NCBI GenBank assembly: GCA_023268955.1
Contig: JALRJW010000213.1
Location: 1-11,151 of the forward strand
DNA: 11,151 bases
Reading direction: 5' to 3'
DNA from: Aliarcobacter sp.
GTDB lineage: Bacteria > Campylobacterota > Campylobacteria > Campylobacterales > Arcobacteraceae
Below the pieces are notes generated by a model. The model was given only the letters and a program-made list of their open reading frames with translations. It was not told the origin of the DNA and did not search any database. Both the position numbers and the translations under genes were made by a program. This document shows, piece by piece, positions 1-6,780 of the stretch (position 1 is its first letter; every line of letters begins with the position of its first letter).

Positions 1-378
1 TGCTTGTAATAAGTCACCTTGAGCAACTCTTGTTGGTAAACCTGTTGAAGGACCACCTCTCATTACGTTGATTACAACTAATGGTACTTCAGCGATATAA
101 CCTAAACCTAAGTTTTCTGCTTTTAATGAAATACCAGGTCCTGATGATGCAGTCATCGATCTAACCCCTGACATTGCAGCACCAATAGCTGTACAAATTC
201 CTGAAATCTCATCTTCCATTTGGATACAAGCTTTACCTCTAGCTGGTAATGCAGATGATAATACGTGCATAATTTCAGAAGATGGAGTAATTGGGTAACC
301 ACCAAAAAACTCTAAATCTGAGTCTAATGCTGCTTTCGCAGCTAATTCGTTTCCTGTAGATATTAGTTCTCTAGCCAT
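1..378 (-). CDS. oorA: 2-oxoglutarate:acceptor oxidoreductase subunit alpha OorA/KorA (5' part only)
   Basis: This is the N-terminal 126 residues of the alpha subunit of 2-oxoglutarate:ferredoxin/flavodoxin oxidoreductase, which turns 2-oxoglutarate and CoA into succinyl-CoA and CO2. The frame stays open to the left edge, so the rest lies outside. Seen in the translation: FFGGYPITPSSEI near residues 25-37, QMEDEISG near 55-62, SMTASSGPGISLKAE near 76-90 and RGGPSTGLPTRVAQGD near 106-121. All are hallmarks of the pyrimidine-binding domain of the KorA/OorA family. The start is ATG at 378-376, with AAGGAG at 389-384 spaced 5 bases. That ribosome site overlaps the TAA stop of oorD, which points to coupled translation. 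The gene order oorD-oorA matches the oorDABC operon of Campylobacter and Helicobacter (recalled). The family choice is secure; the exact electron acceptor is inferred. Confidence 0.95.
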   Translation of the reverse strand, partial: MARELISTGNELAAKAALDSDLEFFGGYPITPSSEIMHVLSSALPARGKACIQMEDEISGICTAIGAAMSGVRSMTASSGPGISLKAENLGLGYIAEVPLVVINVMRGGPSTGLPTRVAQGDLLQA

Positions 379-387
379 CAATTCTCC

Positions 388-711
388 TTACGCGTCTTCG
401 TCTAAAATTCTATAGTTATTTTTAATAACTCTTTCTTTTCTATCTTTTGCCTCATCACTTAATTTAGCAAACTTAAATTCTTTTCTATCAGCAACATAAA
501 TAGCAAAGTCTGGACAAGCTAATTCACAATCTGTACAACCAATACAAGATTCAGGGTGAACAACAGTAATCATTGAACCTAAAGTTGAATGAACATCTTG
601 TCTCATTGCAAGTACACCTGCAGGACAAACAGATACACATTTGTCACATGCTTTACATCTAGTCTCATTAGTCCATACAGGAGTATTAGCTGGAGCTTCC
701 ATATTTGACAT
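388..711 (-). CDS. oorD: 2-oxoglutarate:acceptor oxidoreductase delta subunit OorD (2x[4Fe-4S] ferredoxin-like)
   Basis: A 107-residue ferredoxin-like subunit that relays electrons from the oxidoreductase to its carrier. Two classical [4Fe-4S] motifs are visible: C19-x2-C22-x2-C25-x3-C29-P and C56-x2-C59-x2-C62-x3-C66-P. All eight ligands are present, with no extra domain. The C-terminal tail of about 40 residues is rich in Lys, Glu and Asp. The start is ATG at 711-709 with AAGGGG just upstream, spaced about 5 bases; Met4 is a possible but less well-placed alternative. It is the first gene of the minus-strand oor operon and stops 9 bases before the oorA start. As a subunit with exposed iron-sulfur clusters, it is likely to be oxygen sensitive (family knowledge). 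A generic 2x[4Fe-4S] ferredoxin would look similar; the adjacent oorA decides the call. Confidence 0.93.
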   Translation of the reverse strand: MSNMEAPANTPVWTNETRCKACDKCVSVCPAGVLAMRQDVHSTLGSMITVVHPESCIGCTDCELACPDFAIYVADRKEFKFAKLSDEAKDRKERVIKNNYRILDEDA

Positions 712-741
712 AATTTCCCCTTATTATTTTATCAATATCAA

Positions 742-770
742 TATTTGAATGACTCAATTATTATTGTCAA
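742..770 (-). promoter_or_regulatory. Candidate oorD promoter / operator region
   Basis: On the minus strand a perfect TTGACA lies at 770-765. No strong -10 sits at 17 bases: the hexamer there is CAAATA at 747-742, and TAAAAT appears further down at 731-726. Overlapping this are a bulged inverted repeat, TGAC at 751-748 region facing GTCA at 766-769, and a perfect short palindrome TCAA-TAT-TTGA at 738-748. Campylobacterota promoters often lack a clear -35, so the exact promoter is uncertain. The placement upstream of oorD is right for either a promoter or a regulator site. Confidence 0.3.
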
Positions 771-935
771 ATGATAGCCTATGTTTAATGGATTTTAAAA
801 TTAAAAACTAATATTTTTTTAGTTAATTTTCTTATTGTTACTATATGATACAAGATTAAATTGCTATGCTGGTGCTATACAAAACATACTATTAATTTAT
901 AACATTAATTTAAGATTTTATTTGTTTGCATTGGA

Positions 936-941
936 TACAAT
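936..941 (+). promoter_or_regulatory. Candidate -10 element for the plus-strand operon
   Basis: TACAAT matches five of six bases of the sigma-70 -10 consensus and lies about 12 bases before the ribosome site that serves the TTG start at 964. T-rich sequence precedes it, as is usual for promoters in this phylum. Transcription from here would give a short leader and exclude the extra upstream codons. A competing candidate is TATGAT at 844-849. In such AT-rich DNA, chance matches are common. Confidence 0.25.
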
Positions 942-953
942 ATCAAAAATAAA

Positions 954-958
954 AAGGA
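954..958 (+). promoter_or_regulatory. Ribosome binding site deciding the TTG start at 964
   Basis: AAGGA is followed by five bases and then TTG at 964. The codons from 964 read L-L-Y-Q-P-N-N-G-Y-C-Y-N-S-D-T, which is exactly how the family usually begins. No comparable site precedes the earlier in-frame TTG at 835. Confidence 0.75.
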
Positions 959-963
959 TAAAA

Positions 964-1689
964 TTGCTTTTATATCAGCCTAATAATGGTTACTGTTACA
1001 ATAGTGACACTCATTTTTTGTACTCATTTATTATAAAAAACCTTGAGAAGTTTAAAAATATAAAAGGTGAATTATTAGATATAGGAAGTGGTAGTGGAAT
1101 TTTAGGTTTGTTAGTAGCAAGGGATAATATAAAACTATCTTTAAATCAATGTGAAATTCAAAAAGTGTTTCAATTCTTAACAAATTTGAATTCAAAGAAT
1201 AATAAAATAATAAATAAATTATATGAAGGATCATTTTTAGATATAAACTTTGATAAAAAATTTGATATGTGCGTATCAAATCCTCCTTTTTATCATAGTA
1301 ATGTAGTTAAAAGTGAAAATACCATTTTAAATATAGCTAGATATAGGGATTCTTTGCCTATTGAGGATTTCTTTGCTAAAGTTTACAAAGTATTAAATCA
1401 AGATGGAAAATTCTTTTTTTGTTATGATGCTAAACAGATAAATGAACTTTTAATCTCATTGACAAATCATAGATTTAATATTGAATCTATTCAATTTGTT
1501 CATCCAAATTTAAATAAAGATGCCTCTTTAGTTATGATTTATGCTAAAAAAAGCTCAAAATCTTTAACTAAAATTATGCCACCTTTAATTATGTTTGATA
1601 ACAATGGTGAATTTAGAGAAGAAATAAATGATATTTACAAAAAAAGTGCTACACATAGTATAAAGGTTGATTTAAATGAATATAATTAA
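964..1689 (+). CDS. tRNA1(Val) (adenine-N6)-methyltransferase-like protein (TrmN6/YfiC type)
   Basis: A 241-residue class I SAM-dependent methyltransferase, probably acting in the cytoplasm on an adenine N6 of tRNA (A37 of tRNA-Val in E. coli YfiC). Counting from the TTG at 964, the family N-terminal signature Y4-Q-P-x2-G-Y10-x-Y12-N-S-D-T16 is present. SAM motif I LLDIGSGSGILGL spans residues 37-49, and the catalytic NPPF motif of N6-adenine methyltransferases is at 106-109. The C-terminal part is Lys-rich. I prefer 964 because of its AAGGA site and because the signature begins there; the frame is open back to a TTG at 835, which would add 43 residues unlike the family. It heads a plus-strand operon and overlaps the next gene by 14 bases. 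A methyltransferase, YkgJ-like protein, TPR protein and trpC also occur in a row in C. jejuni (recalled). The exact tRNA target is inferred. Confidence 0.85.
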   Translation: MLLYQPNNGYCYNSDTHFLYSFIIKNLEKFKNIKGELLDIGSGSGILGLLVARDNIKLSLNQCEIQKVFQFLTNLNSKNNKIINKLYEGSFLDINFDKKFDMCVSNPPFYHSNVVKSENTILNIARYRDSLPIEDFFAKVYKVLNQDGKFFFCYDAKQINELLISLTNHRFNIESIQFVHPNLNKDASLVMIYAKKSSKSLTKIMPPLIMFDNNGEFREEINDIYKKSATHSIKVDLNEYN

Positions 1690-2056
1690 AAAAGAGGGAT
1701 TTGATTTTGCCTTTGACCCAAGTGGTTGTGATACTTGTGCTGGAAATTGTTGTATAGGTGATAGTGGTTATATTTGGATAAATAAAAACGAAATTGAAAA
1801 TCTTGCAAACCATTTAAATATTTCTATAGAAGAATTAGGATTAAATTATTTAAGAAAAGTTGGTTACAAATATAGTTTAAAAGAGAGACAACTTGCTAAA
1901 GATAATTATGCTTGTGTATTTTTTGATTTAGAAAAAAAATGTTGTTCTATTTATGAAGTAAGACCAACACAATGTAGAACTTTTCCATTTTGGGATTATT
2001 TTAAAGAAAACAAAGAGGAGGTATTTAAAGAATGTCCAGCTATAAAAGAATTATAA
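1676..2056 (+). CDS. YkgJ-family cysteine-cluster (zinc/iron-chelating) protein
   Basis: A 126-residue small protein of the YkgJ/UPF0153 type, a family described as binding zinc or iron through a cysteine cluster; its biochemical role is not established. Visible cysteines are C18-x2-C21-x3-C25-C26 near the N terminus, then C80, C89-C90, C100 and C120. The block Y93-E-V-R-P-x2-C100-R-x-F-P-F105 is the typical second half of the domain. There is no signal peptide or membrane segment, so it should be cytoplasmic. The ATG at 1676 overlaps the end of the methyltransferase by 14 bases, with AAGG about 9 bases upstream. The 3' end overlaps the TPR gene by 25 bases, so the three are probably translationally coupled. 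The family is secure; the function is unknown, and the neighbouring tRNA methyltransferase gives only a weak hint. Confidence 0.9.
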   Translation: MNIIKKEGFDFAFDPSGCDTCAGNCCIGDSGYIWINKNEIENLANHLNISIEELGLNYLRKVGYKYSLKERQLAKDNYACVFFDLEKKCCSIYEVRPTQCRTFPFWDYFKENKEEVFKECPAIKEL

Positions 2057-3201
2057 TATCTTCGATATTAAGTCTAAATCTTGGATTAAACCTTTTTGCT
2101 AATGAATTAAAAATTGCAAAAGATGATATACCTTTATATGAAACACAATTTATTTTATTTGCTTTAGAGTATGAAGACAAAGGTTATGTTTTAAATGCAA
2201 AAGATATGTATAAAAAACTTTATGAACTTAAAAAATCAGATGAGTATTTATTTAAATATCTTCAAATGAGTGCTAGATTAAATGATTTTAAAACAATTAT
2301 AAATGAAGTTAAAAATATTAAAACTGAGAATCTTGCAATTCTTGAATTATACGCATATGCTTTATCTATGAATAAGGATTATAAAAAAGCAGTTGAGGTC
2401 TTAGAAAAAGTCTATGTAAACAATAAAGATGAAAACATAGTTTTAGGTTTAGCAAATTTATATGAAAACAATTTAGATCAAAAACAAAAAGCTATGAATT
2501 TATTAGAAAAACATGTTTTAGATGATCTAAATTCAAAGCTTACCCTGAGACTTTTAATAATGTATGAAAAAAACAAAGAGTTTCAAAAGGCTTTAGATTT
2601 ACTTAAAAAACTCTATGTTGCTAATAAAAACTCTAATCCGATTTTTTTTGAAAGAAGTAAAAAAATATTGGTAAGTTACTTTTATAATATCGATCCTAAA
2701 GATGGAATTTCTTTTTTTAAAGAACATGAAAAAGATAATATTGATATAATAGTTAGTTTTTATAAAAAGCTTGGTGATTTAGATGGAGTTTACAGTTATT
2801 TAAATAATGGCTATAAACAGACTAAAGATCTAAATTATTTAGCGCAAATTGCTATGTATGATTATGAAACAGCAAAAAATAAAGATGATATTTTAGAAGA
2901 TGTTATAAAGAAATTTGAAAAAGTTTTAGAAAAACATGAAAATGCTGTTTATCAAAACTATTTAGCATACATACTAATTGACCATGATATTAATATCGAT
3001 AATGGAGTAGGGTTAGTTAAAGAAGCATTAAAAAAACAACCAGAAGACATTGCCTTTTTAGATACTTTAGCATGGGGTGTTTACAAGCAAAATGATTGCA
3101 AAAAAGCTTATGATATTATGAAAAGTATTGTTGATAAAATAGGAATACAAGATGAAGAAATTAAATTTCACTGGGAAAAAATTAAGGAGTGCAGTAAGTG
3201 A
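2032..3201 (+). CDS. Exported TPR-repeat protein
   Basis: A 389-residue, Lys/Glu-rich helical protein. Residues 1-23 look like a Sec signal peptide: K5-R6, a hydrophobic stretch, then LFA before Asn24. There is no lipobox cysteine. TPR-like helical pairs are visible at about 102-135 (A-Y-A-L then D-Y-K-K-A-V-E), 136-165, 169-200, and in the C-terminal section at about 305-340 and 341-375, where A-F-L-D-T-L-A-W-G resembles the terminal repeats of Campylobacterota TPR lipoproteins. It probably acts in the periplasm as a protein-interaction scaffold; the partner is unknown. The ATG at 2032 has a strong AGGAGG at 2016-2021. Its TGA shares bases with the GTG start of trpC (GTGA). As recalled, the C. 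jejuni counterpart upstream of trpC is annotated as a lipoprotein, so the missing cysteine is a difference to note. I see no assigned function. Confidence 0.85.
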   Translation: MSSYKRIIISSILSLNLGLNLFANELKIAKDDIPLYETQFILFALEYEDKGYVLNAKDMYKKLYELKKSDEYLFKYLQMSARLNDFKTIINEVKNIKTENLAILELYAYALSMNKDYKKAVEVLEKVYVNNKDENIVLGLANLYENNLDQKQKAMNLLEKHVLDDLNSKLTLRLLIMYEKNKEFQKALDLLKKLYVANKNSNPIFFERSKKILVSYFYNIDPKDGISFFKEHEKDNIDIIVSFYKKLGDLDGVYSYLNNGYKQTKDLNYLAQIAMYDYETAKNKDDILEDVIKKFEKVLEKHENAVYQNYLAYILIDHDINIDNGVGLVKEALKKQPEDIAFLDTLAWGVYKQNDCKKAYDIMKSIVDKIGIQDEEIKFHWEKIKECSK

Positions 3202-3989
3202 TATTAGATGAAATAAATAGAAGAACATTAGAAGATTTAGAAAAAAGAAAAAAAGATTTTCCTTTAGATTTATTAGGAAGAACTTTATCTTCAAATCCAT
3301 ATAGTCCAAGGGATGTAAAACCATTTTTAACATCAACTAAAGATGAACCTGTAAGAATTATTGCTGAGGTTAAAAAAGCTAGTCCAAGTAAAGGTGTTAT
3401 TAAAGAGGATTTTGATCCAATTGCAATTGCTCAAGAATACAGTGCAAATGGAGCAAATGCTATTTCTGTTTTAACAGAGCCTCACTATTTTCAAGGAAAT
3501 TTGGAGTATTTAACAGCAATTAGAAGATATGTTCCAACTCCACTTTTAAGAAAAGATTTTATTTTAGATAAATATCAAATTGTTGAAGCATTAGTTTATG
3601 GTGCTGACTTTATTTTACTTATTGCAAAATCACTAGGAACTAAAGAGCTAAAAGAGCTTTATGATTATGCTATTCACTTAGGTTTAGAAGTTTTAGTTGA
3701 AGTTCATGATAAAGAGGATTTAACAAAAGCTATTAAATGTGGAGCAAGTATTATTGGAATAAATCACAGAAACTTAGAAACTATGCAAATGGATATGACT
3801 TTATGTGAAAAATTAATTCCACTTATTCCAAATGGAAAAATAATTGTTGCTGAAAGTGGTGTTAGCAATACTGAGATTATTAAAAATTTAAGCTCAATTG
3901 GAGCTGATGCTTTCTTAATTGGAGAGCATTTTATGAGAGTACCATCAATAAAAGAAGAGTTGAAAAAATTCAAAAACGCTTGTAACTAA
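3198..3989 (+). CDS. trpC: Indole-3-glycerol phosphate synthase TrpC
   Basis: A 263-residue single-domain TIM-barrel enzyme that closes and decarboxylates CdRP to indole-3-glycerol phosphate in tryptophan synthesis. Family catalytic and binding residues are all visible: E57 and K59 in IIAEVKKASPSKG, the S62-P-S64 loop, K119 in LLRKDFI, E168, N189 and R191 in GINHRNL, and E219-S220 in VAESGVS. Length is normal, and there is no fused TrpF domain as in E. coli. It starts with GTG at 3198, preceded by AAGGAG at 3184-3189 spaced 8 bases. The GTGA overlap with the TPR gene indicates coupling. No other trp gene is in the window, so trpC stands apart from the rest of its pathway, as it does in several Campylobacterota (recalled). 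I see no leader peptide or attenuator in front of it. Confidence 0.97.
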   Translation: MILDEINRRTLEDLEKRKKDFPLDLLGRTLSSNPYSPRDVKPFLTSTKDEPVRIIAEVKKASPSKGVIKEDFDPIAIAQEYSANGANAISVLTEPHYFQGNLEYLTAIRRYVPTPLLRKDFILDKYQIVEALVYGADFILLIAKSLGTKELKELYDYAIHLGLEVLVEVHDKEDLTKAIKCGASIIGINHRNLETMQMDMTLCEKLIPLIPNGKIIVAESGVSNTEIIKNLSSIGADAFLIGEHFMRVPSIKEELKKFKNACN

Positions 3990-4015
3990 ATTAAAACACA
4001 CAAGGAAATATCATC

Positions 4016-5005
4016 ATGGAAAAAATTGAAAACAAAGAATTAAACAAAATTTTAACTGAGTTAGAAATTGATTCATTTTCTTCTTTAACTGAATCAAAGT
4101 TTGAAAAATTATTAAATTTATTTGATTTAAAATTATCTGAAATCAATTTAGTTGATGATAGATTAAATAATGATTTAAAAAAAGCGCAAAATCAAATTTC
4201 TTCACTTGAAAGTAATATTGATGAAATTATTAGAGAAGAAGTTGCAAAAGTAAAAGTAGCAAATCAAGAAATTATCATGGAAACAAAAACTAATTCTGTA
4301 AATGAAATGCTTGCTAATATTGCCCACCAATGGAGACAACCATTATCTACAATTAGTTCAGCAGCATCTGGTTTAAGTATCCAAATACAATTAGGTATTG
4401 CAAAAACTGAAGATGTAAATGAGTCTTTATTAAAAATTATAAATTTTACTAAGTTTTTATCAAATACTATTGAAGATTTTAGGGATTTCTTTAAAGAAGA
4501 TAAAGAACTTAGAAAATCAAATATTCTTGAAATTGTTCAAGATACAATAAATATAGTTGAATTTTCTTATCAGGATAATTTTATTGAAATTGAAAATAAT
4601 TTAAATGATGTGAAAAATAAGAGCTTTGATTCATTAGTTTATAAATCGGAATTATCACAAGTATTTTTAAATATTTTCAATAATGCAAAAGATATTTTGA
4701 TTGAAAGAGATATTGATGAAAGAAGAATAATTATTAATTATGAAACAAATGATAAATTCAACATTATTAAGATTTATGATAATGCTGGAGGAATAAAATT
4801 AGATTATAAAAATAAAATTTTTGATGCTTATTTTACAACTAAACATAAGTCAATTGGAACAGGTATTGGATTGTATTTGTGTAAAAAAATTGTTGAAAAA
4901 AATTTAAGAGGTTTTCTAACAATAGAAAATATTGATAGGGTAATCGATGGTAAAACTTACACTGGGGCAGAATTTACAGTTAAAATTCCAAAATTGAAAG
5001 ATTAA
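4016..5005 (+). CDS. Soluble orphan sensor histidine kinase
   Basis: A 329-residue two-component kinase without membrane segments or a signal peptide, so cytoplasmic. Residues 1-95 are charged and heptad-like (probable coiled coil, about 40-95) with no recognisable PAS or GAF domain. The phosphoacceptor is H104 in NIAHQWRQPL. The catalytic domain shows the N box at N219-x2-N222-N223-A, the G1 box at D255-N-A-G258-G259, the F box at about 268-275 (IFDAYFTT) and the G2 box G281-T-G283-x-G285-L. All boxes are intact, so it should be active. No response regulator lies next to it. The start is ATG at 4016 with AAGGAA at 4002-4007. The gap to trpC is 26 bases and holds no terminator, so read-through from the upstream operon is likely. 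The signal and the partner cannot be told from the sequence. Confidence 0.93.
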   Translation: MEKIENKELNKILTELEIDSFSSLTESKFEKLLNLFDLKLSEINLVDDRLNNDLKKAQNQISSLESNIDEIIREEVAKVKVANQEIIMETKTNSVNEMLANIAHQWRQPLSTISSAASGLSIQIQLGIAKTEDVNESLLKIINFTKFLSNTIEDFRDFFKEDKELRKSNILEIVQDTINIVEFSYQDNFIEIENNLNDVKNKSFDSLVYKSELSQVFLNIFNNAKDILIERDIDERRIIINYETNDKFNIIKIYDNAGGIKLDYKNKIFDAYFTTKHKSIGTGIGLYLCKKIVEKNLRGFLTIENIDRVIDGKTYTGAEFTVKIPKLKD

Positions 5006-5013
5006 ATCATTAA

Positions 5014-5039
5014 GTTCTAGTTTTTAAATAAACTAGAAC
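5014..5039. terminator. Hairpin between convergent units, probable bidirectional terminator
   Basis: GTTCTAGTTT at 5014-5023 and AAACTAGAAC at 5030-5039 form a perfect 10-bp stem with a 6-base loop. It lies 9 bases after the stop of the plus-strand kinase. On the minus strand it contains the last six codons and the TAG of yggS. Neither side has a long U-tract: TTAATGATTTAAT follows on the minus strand and nothing similar on the plus strand. Termination is therefore inferred from position and symmetry. Confidence 0.6.
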
Positions 5040-5700
5040 CAACTCTAATCATATTAGATCCACATGCAATAGCAAGTTCAAAATCTCCACTCATACCCAT
5101 AGAACAATATTTAGCCCCAAGTGGTTTTAATTCATCATAGATTTTCTTTGTAGTTTCAAATGAAGCTTTAATTTCATTTCTATCTTCACTATGAGCACCA
5201 ATACTCATTACACCTTTTAGTTTGATATTAGGGTAGTTTTCAAGTATAGTTTTATATGTTTGAAGTGCAACTTCAGGCATAACTCCTGCTTTAGAATCTT
5301 CTTTAGCAGAATTTATTTGAAGTAAACAAGCCATAGTTTTGTTTTTAGCTTCTAGTTTACTATTTAATTCTTGGGCTAATTCCAAAGAATCTAATGAGTG
5401 CATTAACATAGGATTTAAGTCAATAAGATTGTTAATTTTATTTTTTTGCAATCTTCCAACAAAATGCCATTCTAAAGGTAAATCATTTAAATCACTGCTT
5501 TTTTCTTTTAAATCTTGTACTTTATTTTCTCCAAATGCTCTTTGGCCAACTTCATATAAAGCAGCAACATCTTGGCTTGTTGAATATTTACTAATTCCAA
5601 TAATCTTTACGATATGGTGTTCTGAAACTCTAAGTCTTGCAGCTTCAACTTTAGTAATTAAAGTATCTAAATTTTTTGTAGCTTGTTCTTTTGTAATCAT
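5017..5700 (-). CDS. yggS: YggS/PLPBP-family pyridoxal 5'-phosphate homeostasis protein
   Basis: A 227-residue cytoplasmic single-domain PLP-binding protein (alanine-racemase N-terminal fold), which the family links to balancing free PLP and amino/keto-acid pools. The PLP lysine is K38 in IIGISKYS, followed by AFGENKVQD near 55-63, WHFVGRLQKNK near 78-88 and the closing phosphate-binding part S-M-G-M-S-x-D with RVGSSLF near the C terminus. Length is normal. The ATG at 5700-5698 comes 3 bases after the rseP stop; the preceding site is weak (TGGAT), so coupling to rseP is probable. It is the last gene of the long minus-strand run. Its final codons lie within a perfect inverted repeat that probably ends transcription. 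Confidence 0.95.
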   Translation of the reverse strand: MITKEQATKNLDTLITKVEAARLRVSEHHIVKIIGISKYSTSQDVAALYEVGQRAFGENKVQDLKEKSSDLNDLPLEWHFVGRLQKNKINNLIDLNPMLMHSLDSLELAQELNSKLEAKNKTMACLLQINSAKEDSKAGVMPEVALQTYKTILENYPNIKLKGVMSIGAHSEDRNEIKASFETTKKIYDELKPLGAKYCSMGMSGDFELAIACGSNMIRVGSSLFKN

Positions 5701-5703
5701 ATA

Positions 5704-6762
5704 TTATCCATTTATAAAAATTCTATTTATGTCGTTGTATAAACCAAGAAGCATTAATCCTGCTAAAATAACCCAACCAGCTATTGTTAAAGCAACAAAT
5801 ACTCTATCGTTTGGTTTTCTTCTAAAAATCATCTCATAAAGATTAAAGATGATATGTCCACCATCTAATGCAGGTATTGGAAGAAGATTTAATACTCCAA
5901 GGTTTACTGAAATTAGTGCAGTTATCCCAAGTAAAGCTATAATGCTTGATTGACTAGCATCTGAAATTACTTTTCCAATACTTATAACTCCACCAACTTC
6001 ACTACTTGGAATAATCCCTTGAACTAATTTTTGAACACCTTGGAAGATAAGTGTTGATGCAAAAACAGTTTTTTCATAAGCATAAACTATTGATTCAGTG
6101 ATACTTAAATCTAAGTTTATTATTTCAGGTGCAGGAGCAATTCCTATCATTCTTTTTTTAATATTCTCTTTAAAAATATTTTGAGAGTCAGAAACTTTAG
6201 GACTAATAACTTTACTTATTAATTTTCCATCTCTTTTAATATAAAACTTTAAAGCTCCTGGAGTTGAAACAATAGTTCTTCCGATATCATCCCAAATCTT
6301 AATTTCTGTGTCATTGATTCTTAAAATCTCATCATTAATCATAATTCCAGCTTTTTGAGCCGGTGAATTTTCAATTACTTGACCAACTTTTGGAGCTATT
6401 GCAGATGCTCCAATAATTGCTATTGCAAAGTATAAAATAGCAGCTAATAAAAAGTTAGCAAAGGGACCTGCAAAAAGTATAATAATTCTTTGCCATGGTT
6501 TTTTGTTGTTATATGAATCATCTCCTTCTTCTTTTAAAGAAGGGTCTGAGTCATTTTGTCCTTTCATTTGAACATATCCACCCAAAGGAATTAAGGCAAA
6601 TTGCCATGTTGTTCCCATCCATTGTTTAGCAAATAATCTTTTACCAAAACCAATAGAAAAAACATGTACTTTAACTCCAAAGAATCTTGCAGCTAAAAAG
6701 TGTCCTAATTCATGGAAGAAAACTAAAAAAGATAGTACGAGTATAAATGTAATTGCACCCAA
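5704..6762 (-). CDS. rseP: Site-2 protease RseP (M50 intramembrane zinc metalloprotease)
   Basis: A 352-residue inner-membrane protease that cuts transmembrane segments, for example anti-sigma factors or remnant signal peptides. The zinc motif H17-E18-L-G-H21 lies in the first membrane helix. FAGPFANF is at 98-104, a single PDZ domain covers about 123-190, and the third zinc ligand is in NLLPIPALDGG (D300). The last helix is near 322-342. It is shorter than E. coli RseP (about 450 residues, two PDZ domains) and matches the one-PDZ form. The start codon is TTG at 6762-6760, with AAAGG about 9 bases upstream; starting here keeps the usual short N terminus before HELGH. It begins 18 bases after pgsA and ends 3 bases before yggS. 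No sigma-E or anti-sigma gene is nearby, so the substrate is unknown. Confidence 0.95.
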   Translation of the reverse strand: MGAITFILVLSFLVFFHELGHFLAARFFGVKVHVFSIGFGKRLFAKQWMGTTWQFALIPLGGYVQMKGQNDSDPSLKEEGDDSYNNKKPWQRIIILFAGPFANFLLAAILYFAIAIIGASAIAPKVGQVIENSPAQKAGIMINDEILRINDTEIKIWDDIGRTIVSTPGALKFYIKRDGKLISKVISPKVSDSQNIFKENIKKRMIGIAPAPEIINLDLSITESIVYAYEKTVFASTLIFQGVQKLVQGIIPSSEVGGVISIGKVISDASQSSIIALLGITALISVNLGVLNLLPIPALDGGHIIFNLYEMIFRRKPNDRVFVALTIAGWVILAGLMLLGLYNDINRIFING

Positions 6763-6780
6763 GATTTTAAACCTTTAAAA

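Larger units (their letters stand above)
712..963. other. Divergent intergenic region between oorD and the methyltransferase gene
   Basis: This 252-base, very AT-rich stretch separates two outward-facing operons and contains no gene I can support. A reading frame continuous with the downstream methyltransferase extends back to a TTG at 835. Its extra 43 codons show no family similarity, and the real start appears to be 964. The left part holds an oorD promoter candidate and small palindromes. The right part holds possible -10 elements for the plus-strand operon, such as TATGAT at 844-849 and TACAAT at 936-941. At 807-832 there is a weak inverted repeat (AACTAA / TTAGTT around a T-run) that could fold but is not a convincing terminator. 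Confidence 0.7.

Noticed and set aside
807..832. Inverted repeat AACTAA / TTAGTT in the divergent intergenic region, considered as a terminator
   Set aside because: Short stem with the T-run in the loop and no gene reading into it from either side; more likely AT-rich chance.
1052..1279. Open frame on the minus strand inside the methyltransferase gene
   Set aside because: Hydrophobic, low-complexity translation from AT-rich antisense DNA, fully inside a well-supported gene; no family features.
3067..3336. Open frame on the minus strand across the TPR/trpC junction
   Set aside because: Phe/Leu/Ile-rich antisense shadow of two solid plus-strand genes.
3764..3973. Minus-strand frame inside trpC, and a 60-codon plus-strand frame at 9180-9362 inside the globin gene
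   Set aside because: Both lie wholly within genes with complete active-site residues.
5339..5839. 166-codon plus-strand frame opposite yggS and rseP
   Set aside because: Runs antisense to two genes with intact motifs; no recognisable domain, and codon use looks like a shadow.
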